Assembly: GCA_028710525.1 (NCBI GenBank)
Contig: JAQTTY010000004.1
Location: forward strand, 124,001 to 188,000
Source: Gallionella sp.
Lineage (GTDB): Bacteria > Pseudomonadota > Gammaproteobacteria > Burkholderiales > Gallionellaceae
Direction of reading: 5' to 3'
DNA: 64,000 nt
The number at the start of each line of letters is the position of its first letter. Positions within the stretch are counted from its first letter, which is position 1. The notes under the pieces are model-generated. The model saw only the letters and a list, made by a program, of their open reading frames with translations. It had not been told where the DNA came from and did no database searches. The position numbers and the translations under genes were made by a program. Shown here piece by piece: positions 50,470-60,444 of this stretch.

Positions 50470-53400
50470 TCACACCTCGCTCTGGATGACCAGCAGATCT
50501 TGACCGGCGGCGACCTGTGCGCCGATACGGCAGTTCAATTGGATGACCTCGCCGTCGCAGGGCGCAACCACGGCAATCTCCATCTTCATCGATTCGATCA
50601 CCACCAAGGTATCGCCGGCCTTTACCTTGCTGCCGACTTCGACAGGCACAGCCCATAAGTTTCCTGAGACATGTGCGGCCACGGCACGACTACCCGGTGG
50701 CAGGTCAAGTTCGCTGTCGGTTCCCGCTTCCGCCACGGTGCTGTCGCTCGCGTATTCAGCTTGGCCATTAGCTTTCCACATCTCGCGCTCGGCGGCGAAG
50801 GCCGCACGTTGTGTGTCGCGGAAGGCGCTGATCGCTACGTCGTTGTCCTGTAGATACTGGTTGTAATCCTTGAGGCTGAAGGTGCTCTCTTCGACTCTGA
50901 GTTGGAAGCGCCCAGCCAGAAAATCTTCACGCATCTGCAACAACTCCTGCTCGGAGACTGGATAGAAACGAATCTGGTCGAAGAAGCGCAGCAGCCAAGG
51001 CTTACCTTCTTTGAAGTCTGCGGTCTGCTTGTAACGGTTCCACATCTGTATGGTGCGGCCCACGAACTGATAACCGCCGGGACCCTCCATGCCGTACACA
51101 CACATATAGGCACCACCGATGCCGACTGCATTCTCAGGCGTCCAAGTGCGCGCAGGGTTGTACTTGGTGGTGACCAAGCGATGGCGCGGGTCGAGCGGAG
51201 TCGCCACTGGCGCACCCAGATAAACGTCACCCAAGCCCATCACCAGATAGCTCGCTTCGAAGACGATATTCTTCACCGTCTCGATGTCTTCGATGCCGTT
51301 GATGCGACGGATGAACTCGATATTGCTCGGGCACCAAGGTGCGTCCTTGCGCACCGATTGCATGTATTTCTCGATCGCTAACTTGGTGGATGGATCGTCC
51401 CAAGACAGTGGCAGATGCACGATGCGAGTCGGTACGCGCATGTCCTCGATAGGGGGCAGCTTGCGTTCGGCTTTGATCAGCAGTTTCACTAGTGCATCGC
51501 GCGACATCACACGACTGTCGAAATGGATCTGCAGCGAGCGTATGCCGGGTGTCAGGTCGAGTATGCCGGGCAACTTGCCTGCCTCCACCGCAGCTTGTAC
51601 CCACTCCATCAACGCATGCACACGGAAGCGCAGGTTGAGGTCGAGCACCAAGGGGCCGTATTCGATGAGCAGGTTGCGATCACCGGATTGACGGTACACC
51701 ACTTGCACCTGTTCGCCCCTGGCGGGGATGGTGTGGATGATGGGACTGCCCATATTCTTGGCGACAGGATAGGCGTCCAATTTTTGTGGCAGACGCAGTG
51801 CTTCTATGGTCGCATCCTGCAGCTGTTCCATGTGCTGGGCTTGTTCCAAAGACATATAGCAGAAGCGCACGCTGTCGCCGGGGCGCAGCTGGCCCATCTT
51901 CCATAATTCGGCTTGCACGATGGTGACGGGGCAGACGAAGCCGCCCAAGCTGGGGCCGTCTGGCCCGAGGATGACAGGCATGTCGCCGGTGAAATCGACT
52001 GCGCCTATGGCATAGGCGTTGTCGTGGATGTTGGAAGGATGCAGCCCAGCTTCACCGCCATCCTGACGCGCCCATTCTGGTTTGGGGCCGATCAGACGCA
52101 CACCGGTGCGGCTGGAGTTGTAATGCACTTCCCAATCCGTGGCGAAGAAGGTCGCGATATCAGCAGGCGTGAAGAAGTCCGGGGCGCCGTGTGGGCCGTA
52201 CAACACGCCGATCTCCCACTGCTTGCTATAGCTGGGCAACAGTTCGGACGGCAGAGAACGAGAAGTGTGCGGGGTGTGCTCTTTACACAGATGCAGCACG
52301 TCGCCCACGCGCAAGGTGCGACCACCGTGACCACCGAACTGCCCCAAGGTGAAGGTGGACTTGCTGCCCAGATAGTCCGGCACATCGAAGCCGCCCGCCA
52401 CCGCTAGATAGCTGCGGCAACCACCACCCTGCACTGCGCCTAGACGTAACACGCTGCCAGCTTGCACTGCATGACTGCGCCAGAATGCCAAGGGCTTGCC
52501 ATCTAGATCCGCTTGCATCGCTGCGCCAGTCAATGCGATGACGCTGTCCTTGTTGAAGCGCAAAGTTGGGCCGGAGACGGTGAGTTCCAAAGCAGCGGCA
52601 TCCGATGTATTACCGACCAACTGGTTGCTCAAACGGAACGCGAGGCCGTCCATAGGCCCGGAAGGCGGCACGCCGATATTCCAGTAACCGAGGCGTCCGG
52701 GATAGTCCTGCAGTGTACTTTGCACACCGGGTTCCAATACATCTAGCGTGTGCGGCAGATAGTGGAAGCCGTTCAGATAACGGGTGGTCTGACGTCCTTC
52801 TGTAAACACTGGGTCGGCTACGATCTGGCGCAGATAATCCAGATTGGTCTCTATGCCGTCCACGCGTGTGTCGGCCAAAACCTCACGCATCTTTTCCAGC
52901 GCAGCTTCACGGTTGATGGCCTTGACGATGATCTTGGCGATCATCGGGTCGTAGTAAGGCGGCACGACACTGCCGCGTTCCACCCAAGTTTCGTTGCGTG
53001 CCTGCGCGGAGAATTTCACGCCACTCAACACACCACTGGAAGGTTGGAAATTCTTGTTGGGGTCTTCCGCATAGAGACGCACTTGTATCGAAGCGCCTTT
53101 GGCTTTGATGTGTACCGACTCAAGTGCACGCAACTCGCCTGCTGCCTGCAACACCATCCATTCAACTAGATCGATGCCTGTCACTTCTTCGGTGACACCG
53201 TGCTCGACCTGTAAGCGGGTGTTCACCTCGAGGAAATAGAACTCGCCACTCAACGCGTCGAACACGAACTCCACTGTGCCTGCGGATTGATAGCCCACCG
53301 CCTTACCCAAGCGCACCGCGGTGTCGAGCAGATGTTGGCGCACTTCGGGCGTGATGTTGGGCGCAGGGGTTTCTTCGATGACCTTTTGGTTGCGGCGCTG

Positions 53401-54090
53401 CACCGAGCAGTCGCGCTCGCCCAGTGCGATGACGTTCCCCATGCCGTCGCCGAACAATTGCACCTCGATGTGACGCGCATGTTCGACGTACTTTTCCAGA
53501 TAGATGCCCGCATCCTTGAAGTTGGCGCGCGCAAGGCGTTCCACCGAAATAAACGCTTCGTTAAGTTCATCCACGCTCCAGCACAAGCGCATACCGATAC
53601 CGCCGCCACCGGCAGTGCTCTTGATCATCACGGGAAACCCGATACGAGCAGCTTCCGCATGCGCGTGACCGACATCCACCAGCAGTCCACTACCGGGCAA
53701 CAAGGGCACGCCGTTCTGTTCGGCTATTTCGCGCGCAGTGTGTTTGAGGCCAAAGCGGCGCATCTGATCGGGAGTGGGGCCGATGAAGGCGATGCCCGCA
53801 GCTGCGCATTGTTCGGCAAAGGCGGCATTCTCAGAGAGGAAGCCATAACCGGGATGGATGGCTTGTGCGCCAGTCTCAAGCGCGACCTCAAGGATGCGTT
53901 CACCACGCAGATAACTCTCCGCAGCGGTTGCCTTGCCTATACACACAGCTTCGTCAGCCATCTGTACATGCAGTGATGCGGCATCAGCTTCTGAGTACAC
54001 CGCGACAGAACGTACACCCATCTTCTTCAGGGTGCGGATGATGCGGCAAGCAATAGCGCCGCGATTAGCTATCAAGACTTTTTCGAACAT
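50470..54090 (-). CDS. biotin-dependent guanidine (urea-type) carboxylase
   Basis: A 1206-residue single-chain biotin carboxylase of the urea carboxylase family. Order: biotin carboxylase (about 1-450, with [11 protein letters not shown] and the [14 protein letters not shown] motif), carboxyltransferase from KipA/AHS2-like (about 460-790, [14 protein letters not shown]) and KipI/AHS1-like (about 800-1010) parts, and a biotin carrier domain with ESMKME (biotinyl Lys near 1169). Members of this family beside CgdAB genes and under guanidine-I riboswitch control prefer guanidine, giving carboxyguanidine; this gene has both features. Urea is the alternative substrate. It uses bicarbonate and ATP. 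Confidence 0.9.
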   Translation of the reverse strand: MFEKVLIANRGAIACRIIRTLKKMGVRSVAVYSEADAASLHVQMADEAVCIGKATAAESYLRGERILEVALETGAQAIHPGYGFLSENAAFAEQCAAAGIAFIGPTPDQMRRFGLKHTAREIAEQNGVPLLPGSGLLVDVGHAHAEAARIGFPVMIKSTAGGGGIGMRLCWSVDELNEAFISVERLARANFKDAGIYLEKYVEHARHIEVQLFGDGMGNVIALGERDCSVQRRNQKVIEETPAPNITPEVRQHLLDTAVRLGKAVGYQSAGTVEFVFDALSGEFYFLEVNTRLQVEHGVTEEVTGIDLVEWMVLQAAGELRALESVHIKAKGASIQVRLYAEDPNKNFQPSSGVLSGVKFSAQARNETWVERGSVVPPYYDPMIAKIIVKAINREAALEKMREVLADTRVDGIETNLDYLRQIVADPVFTEGRQTTRYLNGFHYLPHTLDVLEPGVQSTLQDYPGRLGYWNIGVPPSGPMDGLAFRLSNQLVGNTSDAAALELTVSGPTLRFNKDSVIALTGAAMQADLDGKPLAFWRSHAVQAGSVLRLGAVQGGGCRSYLAVAGGFDVPDYLGSKSTFTLGQFGGHGGRTLRVGDVLHLCKEHTPHTSRSLPSELLPSYSKQWEIGVLYGPHGAPDFFTPADIATFFATDWEVHYNSSRTGVRLIGPKPEWARQDGGEAGLHPSNIHDNAYAIGAVDFTGDMPVILGPDGPSLGGFVCPVTIVQAELWKMGQLRPGDSVRFCYMSLEQAQHMEQLQDATIEALRLPQKLDAYPVAKNMGSPIIHTIPARGEQVQVVYRQSGDRNLLIEYGPLVLDLNLRFRVHALMEWVQAAVEAGKLPGILDLTPGIRSLQIHFDSRVMSRDALVKLLIKAERKLPPIEDMRVPTRIVHLPLSWDDPSTKLAIEKYMQSVRKDAPWCPSNIEFIRRINGIEDIETVKNIVFEASYLVMGLGDVYLGAPVATPLDPRHRLVTTKYNPARTWTPENAVGIGGAYMCVYGMEGPGGYQFVGRTIQMWNRYKQTADFKEGKPWLLRFFDQIRFYPVSEQELLQMREDFLAGRFQLRVEESTFSLKDYNQYLQDNDVAISAFRDTQRAAFAAEREMWKANGQAEYASDSTVAEAGTDSELDLPPGSRAVAAHVSGNLWAVPVEVGSKVKAGDTLVVIESMKMEIAVVAPCDGEVIQLNCRIGAQVAAGQDLLVIQSEV

Positions 54091-54155
54091 GGTTCACCTA
54101 TGTGCAGGCCGTCCTGCGTATCTGTCTGGCATCCGGTCGTCCGGATGCTTAGGTT

Positions 54156-54806
54156 CTAAAGTGCGGCGCTATCCCAGATCAGCAATTGCACGGGTGTCGG
54201 GTCGTAGCCGTTGCAAGGGTTGTTGAGCTGCGGGCAGTTGGAGATCAGCACGTACACGTCCATCTCGGCGCGCATCTCTACATATTTGCCGGGCGCAGAG
54301 ATACCGTCCGCGAAGGTCAGCTCGCCTTGCGGTGTCACCGGTACGTTCATAAAGAAATTCACGTTGGCAGTGAGGTCGCGCTTTTCCAAACCACAGCCAC
54401 AATGTCCGAGTGCGTGCAGGAAACTGTCGCGACAGCTATGCATGTATTTCTTGTCGATGGCATAACGCACGCTGTTGCTCTCAGCCGCGCAAGCACCGCC
54501 CAAGGTGTCGTGACGACCGCAGGTATCGGCGACGATGGTCATCAGCACATTGCCTTCGGTAGACATCAAGCGCGTGCCAGCAGTGAGATAGAGATTGCCC
54601 TGTGTGCGTATGGTGTCTACCGCGCTATAGCGATCTGACGGGTCGCGTGCGCTGTAGAACAAGGTGTCCACGGCCTGATTGCCTTCTAGGTCGAGGATGC
54701 GAAACACCTGTCCGCGTTTTACTTCATGCAGCCAAGATTCCCCGGCGGGCAACACGAGGTCATAGCTGGCCTGTCGTGTATCTAATGTGCTTTCAACGAT
54801 GCTCAT
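54156..54806 (-). CDS. carboxyguanidine deiminase subunit (DUF1989)
   Basis: A 216-residue DUF1989 protein, of the families formerly named urea carboxylase-associated proteins 1 and 2. Work on guanidine use has shown that two such proteins form CgdAB, which converts carboxyguanidine to allophanate and ammonia. Visible motifs are [40 protein letters not shown] and [15 protein letters not shown], with possible metal-binding Cys and His. It is the shorter of the two subunits here. It lies between the longer subunit gene and the carboxylase gene. Confidence 0.85.
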   Translation of the reverse strand: MSIVESTLDTRQASYDLVLPAGESWLHEVKRGQVFRILDLEGNQAVDTLFYSARDPSDRYSAVDTIRTQGNLYLTAGTRLMSTEGNVLMTIVADTCGRHDTLGGACAAESNSVRYAIDKKYMHSCRDSFLHALGHCGCGLEKRDLTANVNFFMNVPVTPQGELTFADGISAPGKYVEMRAEMDVYVLISNCPQLNNPCNGYDPTPVQLLIWDSAAL

Positions 54807-54857
54807 GTTCTCTCCTGTGTATATTCAGAATCTCGCGTCGCGAGGGCCGACCGTACT

Positions 54858-54897
54858 TCTCGCCCGTTCGCGGGAGAGGGGGAACGGGGGTGAGGGA
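54858..54897. repeat. REP-like palindrome between the two DUF1989 genes
   Basis: TCTCGCCC-GTTCGC-GGGAGAG followed by GGGGAACGGGGGTGAGGGA has the stem-plus-G-rich-tail layout of the repeats at 30618 and 58591, but with a different stem. It is inside the operon and could affect message stability. Confidence 0.55.
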
Positions 54898-54945
54898 AAC
54901 GATCAGGGTGCGGACGGTTGTTCATAATTTTCATGTTCATGATCG

Positions 54946-55686
54946 TTAACGGAACAACAGTTCGGTGTTGTAGAAACCGCGCACGTTCTCGGGACGGAAG
55001 TTGCGGCATAGATCGCTCTCGCTCGGTGCCTCGCAGCGCAGGGCTTGCAACAGAACCGGCTTGGGCGTGTATTCGGGGTGTGGGTCGAGCGGATGCTGGC
55101 TGGCAGATAACACCACCAACACGTTCATCTCAAAACGCAGCTCGATGAAGTCGCCCGCTTTGGAGTGGCCGCGCTGGAAGTTCAGCGTGCCATCTTCAGT
55201 CGCAGTCACTTTGCTGAAGAAGTTCACATTGGGCACGATGTCTCGTTTGCCCAAGCCCCATTTACCCAGCTCGATGAGCATGCTGTCGCGCGCATTGCGG
55301 TGCATGTCGTTACGCATTTGCTGGTAATCGGCCTTGCCGTATTTCGCTTCGACCAGCGCGGCGTTGCTCATGCCACATACCGTGTCATGCCAGCCGCAAC
55401 TCTCGTCAGTGATCGAGGCCAGTACGCGACCCATGTCGGAATACAGCACATAGCCTTTGCTCAGGTGCGCGGTGTGCTGTGCCTTGAGGGTGTCCGGCAT
55501 GTTGTAGCGTTCCAGCTTCTCTTCTTGGTTGTAGAACAAGGCGGCGAGGTTGGCGCCGCCCTCAACGTCGGTGATGCGTAGCGCAGTGCCGCGACGCATA
55601 GTGAAAGAGCTATGAGCCCCGCCGGGCAAGGTCTCTTCCCAGAGGAGGTAGTTTGATGTGAGCTTGTCTATCATGTTGTCTCTCAT
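54946..55686 (-). CDS. carboxyguanidine deiminase subunit (DUF1989, longer)
   Basis: A 246-residue DUF1989 protein, paralogous to the 216-residue one and its likely CgdAB partner. Shared motifs are DVEGGANLAALFYNQEEKLERYN, DESCGWHDTVCGMSN and GLGKRDIVPNVNFFSKV. It starts LLWEETLPGGAHSSFTMRRG, which is typical of the longer subunit. The ATG at 55686 overlaps the ATPase stop as ATGA; the ATG at 55674 has a better ribosome site (GAGAG) and may be used. The substrate assignment rests on the riboswitch and published family work. Confidence 0.85.
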   Translation of the reverse strand: MRDNMIDKLTSNYLLWEETLPGGAHSSFTMRRGTALRITDVEGGANLAALFYNQEEKLERYNMPDTLKAQHTAHLSKGYVLYSDMGRVLASITDESCGWHDTVCGMSNAALVEAKYGKADYQQMRNDMHRNARDSMLIELGKWGLGKRDIVPNVNFFSKVTATEDGTLNFQRGHSKAGDFIELRFEMNVLVVLSASQHPLDPHPEYTPKPVLLQALRCEAPSESDLCRNFRPENVRGFYNTELLFR

Positions 55687-56531
55687 TGCATATCGTTCTG
55701 TGGTTGGGCTTGTCGAGTCATGCGTTCCAGTAGCTCAAGGTCGGTGCGCATGCCTGAGGTCTCGCGGATGCGCGCTAGGATCTCCTTTTTGTAGCGCAGG
55801 AATTCTGGGGCGAGCTTCATGTCCTGATCGCGCTGTGCGGATAGTTCGATGGGATAGATGGTGTCGATACGACCGGGACGCGGTGCCATCAATACGACGC
55901 GCTGTCCAAGATAGATGGCCTCTTCCACATCGTGGGTGACGAACACGATGGTGGTCTGTTCCAGTTTGGAGACATGCAAGATCAGGTCATGCATCACTTC
56001 GCGGGTCTGTGCGTCGAGTGCGCCGAAGGGCTCATCCATCAGCAAAATCTGTGGACGTGGCAGCAAAGCGCGGGCGATGGCGACGCGTTGCTGCATACCG
56101 CCTGAGAGCTGGTTGGGATAAGCATTGCGCACATGGCCCAAGCCCATCAGGTCTATCAGTGCATCGGCACGACCGGAAGCAGCTTCGACATCAGATGAGG
56201 TGATGCCCTCACGGTTGACCAGTAACTGGCGGCTGAACTTGATGTTCTCCGTCACCGTCAGCCACGGGTACAGGCTGTAGTGCTGGAACACCATGGCGCG
56301 GTCTACGCCCGGCCCATCTATGGAGCGGCCATCGATATTGATGTCGCCGCCACTCAGACTTTCTAAGCCGCCTATGCAACGCAGCAGCGTAGATTTACCG
56401 CAGCCGGATGCGCCGACGAAGGTGACGAACTCGTGCGCTGCGATGCTCAGGTTTACATCCTTCAAGGCGACTATGCTGCCGTCGTTAAAAGTTTTTCCTG
56501 CATTCTCGATATTGATTTTGATTTCCATCAT
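55683..56531 (-). CDS. ABC importer ATPase (TauB/SsuB-like)
   Basis: A 282-residue ATP-binding subunit. Walker A is GASGCGKST, the signature LSGGMQQRVAIARA, Walker B ILLMDEPFGALD and the switch VFVTHDVEEA. The closest general class is the nitrate/sulfonate/taurine importers. It pairs with the permease encoded seven bases upstream and with the binding protein at 46.7 kb. Function: energise uptake of guanidine or a related compound. Confidence 0.92.
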   Translation of the reverse strand: MMEIKINIENAGKTFNDGSIVALKDVNLSIAAHEFVTFVGASGCGKSTLLRCIGGLESLSGGDINIDGRSIDGPGVDRAMVFQHYSLYPWLTVTENIKFSRQLLVNREGITSSDVEAASGRADALIDLMGLGHVRNAYPNQLSGGMQQRVAIARALLPRPQILLMDEPFGALDAQTREVMHDLILHVSKLEQTTIVFVTHDVEEAIYLGQRVVLMAPRPGRIDTIYPIELSAQRDQDMKLAPEFLRYKKEILARIRETSGMRTDLELLERMTRQAQPQNDMQ

Positions 56532-56537
56532 CGCCGC

Positions 56538-57377
56538 CTATTTCTTGTATAGCCAAGGGAAGCTCTTCCTGTGTATCAGGCGGAAGAGTTGGTCGATTGC
56601 CAGACCGATCAGGCCGATTAGGATGATCCCGGCGAAGATCTTGTCGGTCTGCATGAATCGTTGCGCGCGCAGGATGGAGTAACCCAAGCCCGAGTTTGCC
56701 GCGACCAGTTCGGCCACGACTAGATACGTCCAGGCCCAGCCCATGGTGATGCGCAAGGTGTCGAGCAAAGCTGGTTTAGCTGACTGGAAGATCACCAGCG
56801 AAACGATCTCGCCGCGTGTCGCGCCCATGGTTTGAGCTGCTTCGATTTGAGTGATGGGGACGCGGCGCACGTCTTCCGCAACCATCAACACCATCTGGAA
56901 TACAGTGCCGATAAAGATGATAGCGATCTTGGAACCTTCGTCGATACCGACCCACAACATCACCAGCGGGATGAAGGCAACGGCCGGCATATAGCGGATG
57001 AAGTCGGTGAGCGGTTCCAGCAGGGCCTGCACCGGACGGTAAGTGCCTATCATCAGGCCGATGGGGAAAGCGAGGATGGCAGATAAAGTGAAGCCAGCAA
57101 CCACCCGATATGTGCTGATCCACATATCGTGGGAAAGGTTGTCCTCCATGAACCAAGTATAGATGCGGTTCACTACATCCATAGGGCCGGGCATGAATAC
57201 CTTGTCCACCACACCGCTTGCCGCCAACCACCACCATGCGGCGAGCGGTAACAGTAGCCCTGCCATGGCAAAGAGTAGATAAGTGCGGCGACTGAGTTGA
57301 CCGCGTATCACCCATACACTCTGCCAGCCGGCACAGAGCTGCATGAGTGGGGAGTACTTGGCGCGATCAGCAGGCAT
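56538..57377 (-). CDS. ABC importer permease (TauC/SsuC-like)
   Basis: A 279-residue inner-membrane permease with six or so helices and the EAA-type loop IEAAQTMGATRGEIVSLVIFQSA, of the nitrate/taurine class. The ATG at 57377 is preferred, with GGGG about seven bases upstream. A GTG at 57425 would add 16 residues but has poor spacing. A short frame at 57367-57420 overlaps this start. It is the first structural gene after the guanidine-I riboswitch. Confidence 0.88.
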   Translation of the reverse strand: MPADRAKYSPLMQLCAGWQSVWVIRGQLSRRTYLLFAMAGLLLPLAAWWWLAASGVVDKVFMPGPMDVVNRIYTWFMEDNLSHDMWISTYRVVAGFTLSAILAFPIGLMIGTYRPVQALLEPLTDFIRYMPAVAFIPLVMLWVGIDEGSKIAIIFIGTVFQMVLMVAEDVRRVPITQIEAAQTMGATRGEIVSLVIFQSAKPALLDTLRITMGWAWTYLVVAELVAANSGLGYSILRAQRFMQTDKIFAGIILIGLIGLAIDQLFRLIHRKSFPWLYKK

Positions 57378-57420
57378 GGAGAGCCCCGACGCGAGATTCG
57401 AATTCAGTATTTGTAGACAT
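57367..57420 (-). CDS. possible 17-residue leader peptide
   Basis: ATG at 57420, seven bases after GAGGAG, opens MSTNTEFESRVGALHAC and stop. Its TGA lies just past the permease ATG, so the frames overlap by 11 bases. The same GGAGTCGTGCC-ATG context precedes ubiK. It may couple translation to the permease. It could instead be the true permease start displaced by a frameshift. Confidence 0.4.
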   Translation of the reverse strand: MSTNTEFESRVGALHAC

Positions 57421-57442
57421 GGCACGACTCCTCAAATGAAAT

Positions 57443-57486
57443 AGCCCGGAAGGGTGCCAATAGACTTGGTCACGACCTCCCGGGCT
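57443..57486 (-). terminator. riboswitch expression platform (regulated terminator)
   Basis: On the minus strand AGCCCGGGAGG, the conserved 3' end of the riboswitch, is complementary to CCTTCCGGGCT 22 bases on, with one G-U pair, followed by ATTTCATTT. Without ligand this hairpin could form and stop transcription; ligand binding would hold the 3' end in the aptamer and let RNA polymerase pass. The U-tract is weak. Confidence 0.7.
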
Positions 57487-57585
57487 TTTATCCCTCCGTG
57501 GAGCCTTGTCTGCGACAAGACCGAGAACTCTCGGACCAGACACCGTCTTGTTTAGCCAGACAGTCGGAACCCTAGTTCTGCTACA
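57476..57585 (-). ncRNA. guanidine-I (ykkC) riboswitch
   Basis: On the minus strand the leader carries the conserved blocks in order: CTAGGGTTCCG (57575-57565), CTGGTCCGAGAG (just after 57540), CCACGGAGG, and GGGATAAAAGCCCGGGAG ending near 57477. These are the hallmark ykkC subtype 1 sequences that bind guanidinium. It lies between a sigma-54 promoter and the importer permease gene. Ligand should switch the operon on, as for other riboswitches of this class. It reassigns the following genes from urea to guanidine use. Confidence 0.93.
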
Positions 57586-57625
57586 AGTAGCCGACCGATA
57601 GGATCGACACCCTCGCTGCTATAAA

Positions 57626-57641
57626 AGCAGGAAGCGTGCCA
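57626..57641 (-). promoter_or_regulatory. sigma-54 promoter of the guanidine operon
   Basis: TGGCACGCTTCCTGCT on the minus strand has the perfect -24 box and GG-N10-GC spacing. The start would be near 57614, about 30 bases before the riboswitch. Confidence 0.82.
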
Positions 57642-57696
57642 TGCCTGTGAAAACTAAGGAACGATGGAAGTTGGGGTGTGTTGCTGGGAGAGGCTT

Positions 57697-57711
57697 GCCT
57701 AGAAAGGGTGC
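57697..57711. promoter_or_regulatory. NtrC site proximal to the guanidine promoter (degenerate)
   Basis: On the minus strand GCACCCTTTCTAGGC has one intact half-site. It is exactly 31 bp from the perfect site, and its centre is 63 bp from the -24 box, matching the binding-protein promoter. Confidence 0.55.
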
Positions 57712-57727
57712 GCTGTAAGAGGGCTGA

Positions 57728-57742
57728 GCACCATAAGCGTGC
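57728..57742. promoter_or_regulatory. NtrC site distal to the guanidine promoter
   Basis: GCACGCTTATGGTGC on the minus strand is a perfect GCAC-N7-GTGC palindrome. It lies in the 329-base gap between murI and the operon, just after the murI stop. Confidence 0.82.
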
Positions 57743-57754
57743 GAAGAAGCTGGA

Positions 57755-58561
57755 TTAGATGTAGGGCTGGGGAAGTGCTAGTACGGTGACAGCTTCGCCC
57801 CACAATATCGACATGATCTTGCTGGCATGAGCAGCATCGCCGCTGGTGTAGAAGTGCACTGAGTTGTCGCTGTTGGTTGTGGACTTCAGCTCAGTCGCGA
57901 TGCGGTTTTGAAGGTGGCGCGCTACAGCGGCACCGGTGTCGATCAGCGTGATGTCTGCGCCGACCACATCGCGTATCACGGGGGCGAGGAAGGGATAGTG
58001 GGTGCAGCCCAATATCAAGGTGTCTGCTCCGCGCGCCAACAACGGCGCGGTGTAGCGTGCCACTAGCTCACGTGTCTGTGCACCGTTTAGCTCGCCCTGC
58101 TCCACTCTCTCGACCAAGCCGGGGCAACCCTGCGTGATGATCTCGACCTCTTCGCCGTAGCGGCCCAACAGAGCGGCGAAGCGTGCGCTCTCCAATGTGC
58201 CTATGGTGGCGAGCACCCCTACCACGCCGGTCTTGGTGGCGGCGACGGCGGGTTTGACGGCGGGTTCCATGCCCAAGATAGGCAGTTTGAATTGTTCGCG
58301 TAGACTCGCAGCCGCAGCGGCGGTGGCGGTATTGCAGGCGATGACGATGGCTTGCGCGCCTTGTGCAATGAGGAAGCGGGTGAGGGTGTGTGAGCGTTGT
58401 TCGATATATTCGGGAGTCTTATCACCGTAAGGGACATGTGCAGAATCGGCGACGTAGATCAGGCGTGCGTTGGGCAAGGTGCGACGGATATGGTGCAGCA
58501 CTGACAGCCCGCCCACGCCGGAATCGAAGACGCCTATAGTTGCTGAAGAAGTTTCCATCAT
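57755..58561 (-). CDS. murI: glutamate racemase
   Basis: MurI makes D-glutamate for peptidoglycan. The 268-residue protein has GVFDSGVGGLSVL at the start, the first catalytic Cys in IACNTATA and the second in LGCTHYPF, the cofactor-independent two-base pair. ATGs at 58561 and 58558 are both possible. It points the same way as the guanidine operon, but the sigma-54 promoter between them separates control. Confidence 0.95.
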   Translation of the reverse strand: MMETSSATIGVFDSGVGGLSVLHHIRRTLPNARLIYVADSAHVPYGDKTPEYIEQRSHTLTRFLIAQGAQAIVIACNTATAAAAASLREQFKLPILGMEPAVKPAVAATKTGVVGVLATIGTLESARFAALLGRYGEEVEIITQGCPGLVERVEQGELNGAQTRELVARYTAPLLARGADTLILGCTHYPFLAPVIRDVVGADITLIDTGAAVARHLQNRIATELKSTTNSDNSVHFYTSGDAAHASKIMSILWGEAVTVLALPQPYI

Positions 58562-58590
58562 CTAAAGCCCGAAATTCCTTTGCCTCAGCT

Positions 58591-58628
58591 CCTTCCTCCT
58601 TGCAGGGGGAAGGTTGGGATGGGGGTGT
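58591..58628. repeat. REP-like palindrome between murI and ybiT
   Basis: CCTTCCTCCTTGCAGGGGGA and its tail AGGTTGGGATGGGGGTG match the unit at 30618-30652 and the inverted unit ending at 30719, so this repeat is dispersed on the chromosome. Confidence 0.7.
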
Positions 58629-58660
58629 GACAGAATTTCTACCACCACCCTTTGCATGTG

Positions 58661-60256
58661 TTAAACCACTGCCTGATCGCGCAGATACTCTTCGTAAGTG
58701 CCGTGGTAATCGTTCACACCTTGTTCGGTGATCTCGATGATGCGCGTCGCCAACGACGAAACGAATTCGCGGTCATGGCTGACGAATACCACTGTGCCTT
58801 TGTATTCCAGAAGTGCGGTGTTGAGCGACTCGATGGATTCCATGTCCATATGGTTGGTCGGTTCGTCCATCAGCAGCACGTTATTCCTTTGCAGCATCAG
58901 CTTGCCGAACAGCATACGGCCCTTCTCACCACCAGACAGCACCTTCACTTGCTTGAGTGCTTGGTCGCCGGAGAACAACAAACGTCCCAGTGTGGCACGC
59001 ACGGTTTGATCATCGTCGCTCGGGCCACGCCAATAAGTCATCCAGTCGGTCATGTTCAAGTCTTTCTCGAAGTCATGGCTATGGTCCTGAGCGTAGTAGC
59101 CGATCTTGGCCTTCTCGGTCCATTTGATAGTGCCGGTGTCAGCGGCCAAATCGCCGGCGAGACAGCGCAGCAGCGTGGTTTTACCGATACCGTTAGGACC
59201 GATGATGGCGATCTTCTCACCCGCATCGATGCGCAGATTGACGTTGGAGAACAGCACTTTGTCATAGCCCTTGGCCATGTGTTGCACTTCCACCGCAGTG
59301 CGGTGCAGCTTCTCGCGCTCGTCGTATTCGAAGCGGATGAAGGGATACTGGCGGCTGGAAGGCTTGATGTCCTCGATCTTGATCTTGTCGATCTGGCGTG
59401 CACGTGAAGTCGCTTGCTTGGCCTTAGACGCGTTCGCTGAGAAGCGCGCGACGAAGGCCTTCAGTTCGGCGACTTTTTCCTTGGCCTTGGCGTTGTCGGC
59501 GGACTGCTGTTCGCGCGCTTGCGCCGACGCCATCATGTAATCGTCGTAAGTGCCGGGGTAAGTTGTGATCTTGCCGTAGTCCAGATCGGACATATGGGTG
59601 CACACGCTGTTCAGGAAGTGACGATCGTGGGAGATGATCACCATGGTGCAGGTGCGTGCATTGAGGATGTTTTCCAGCCAACGGATGGTGTTGATATCCA
59701 AGTTGTTGGTCGGTTCGTCCAGTAACAGGATGTCGGGATTCGAGAACAGCGCCTGTGCCAGCAGCACACGTAGCTTGAAGCCGGGCGCCACCGCGCTCAT
59801 ATTGCCTTGGTGCAAATCGATTGCGATACCCAGACCCAGCAGCAATTCACCAGCACGCGCTTCGGCGGTGTAACCGTCATATTCGGCAAAGGTCGCTTCC
59901 AGATCGGCAGCGCGCATGTAATCTTCTTCGGTCGCGTCGGGATTGGCATATAGCGCGTCACGTTCCGACATCGCCGCCCACATCTCGGTGTGGCCCATCA
60001 TCACTACGTCCAGCACACGCATGTCTTCGTAAGCGAACTGATCTTGGCGCAATTTACCCAGACGTTCGTTCTTGTCTATCATCACTTCGCCCGAGGTCTG
60101 AACCAAGTCGCGGCCCAAGATCTTCATGAAAGTAGATTTACCGCAGCCGTTCGCGCCGATCAGACCGTAACGGTTGCCGTCGCCAAATTTGACCGAGACG
60201 TTCTCGAACAGGGGCTTGGCCCCGAATTGCATGGTGATATTTGCTGTAGATAACAT
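58661..60256 (-). CDS. ybiT: ABC-F ATPase YbiT
   Basis: An ABC-F protein, with two ATP-binding domains in one chain and no membrane part, that acts on ribosomes. The ATG at 60256 ([24 protein letters not shown]) matches YbiT; the longer frame to 60337 is not conserved. Walker motifs are GANGCGKST and GPNGIGKTT, with two signature boxes (one LSGGEKGR) and a linker [18 protein letters not shown] segment ([15 protein letters not shown]). It is 531 residues. The family rescues or tunes translation of certain nascent chains; its targets here are unknown. Confidence 0.93.
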   Translation of the reverse strand: MLSTANITMQFGAKPLFENVSVKFGDGNRYGLIGANGCGKSTFMKILGRDLVQTSGEVMIDKNERLGKLRQDQFAYEDMRVLDVVMMGHTEMWAAMSERDALYANPDATEEDYMRAADLEATFAEYDGYTAEARAGELLLGLGIAIDLHQGNMSAVAPGFKLRVLLAQALFSNPDILLLDEPTNNLDINTIRWLENILNARTCTMVIISHDRHFLNSVCTHMSDLDYGKITTYPGTYDDYMMASAQAREQQSADNAKAKEKVAELKAFVARFSANASKAKQATSRARQIDKIKIEDIKPSSRQYPFIRFEYDEREKLHRTAVEVQHMAKGYDKVLFSNVNLRIDAGEKIAIIGPNGIGKTTLLRCLAGDLAADTGTIKWTEKAKIGYYAQDHSHDFEKDLNMTDWMTYWRGPSDDDQTVRATLGRLLFSGDQALKQVKVLSGGEKGRMLFGKLMLQRNNVLLMDEPTNHMDMESIESLNTALLEYKGTVVFVSHDREFVSSLATRIIEITEQGVNDYHGTYEEYLRDQAVV

Positions 60257-60444
60257 TGGGTACGCCTTGCGCATCCGGCCATACGCGTGTGACGCGGGCG
60301 GAATGCTCGATAAAATGAAAGGGGCGCATTCTAACACTACTGATGGCTATGCCGATGCAGCTCGCCCTATGACCCCGCATACACGGGGTGTGCGGCACAC
60401 ATAAGCTCGGCTATGCTAGCGCCAGTCCCAATATCCCGGTCCCT

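Larger units (their letters stand above)
57426..57754. other. 329-base regulatory gap of the guanidine operon
   Basis: This is the only gene-free stretch over 300 bases in the window. It is dense: from murI outwards it holds two NtrC boxes, a sigma-54 promoter, the guanidine-I riboswitch, its terminator hairpin and the GAGGAG ribosome site. No further gene is seen in it. Confidence 0.85.

Noticed and set aside
50470..54090. Plain urea carboxylase assignment
   Set aside because: The guanidine-I riboswitch and the two DUF1989 genes argue for guanidine. Urea activity is kept only as an alternative.
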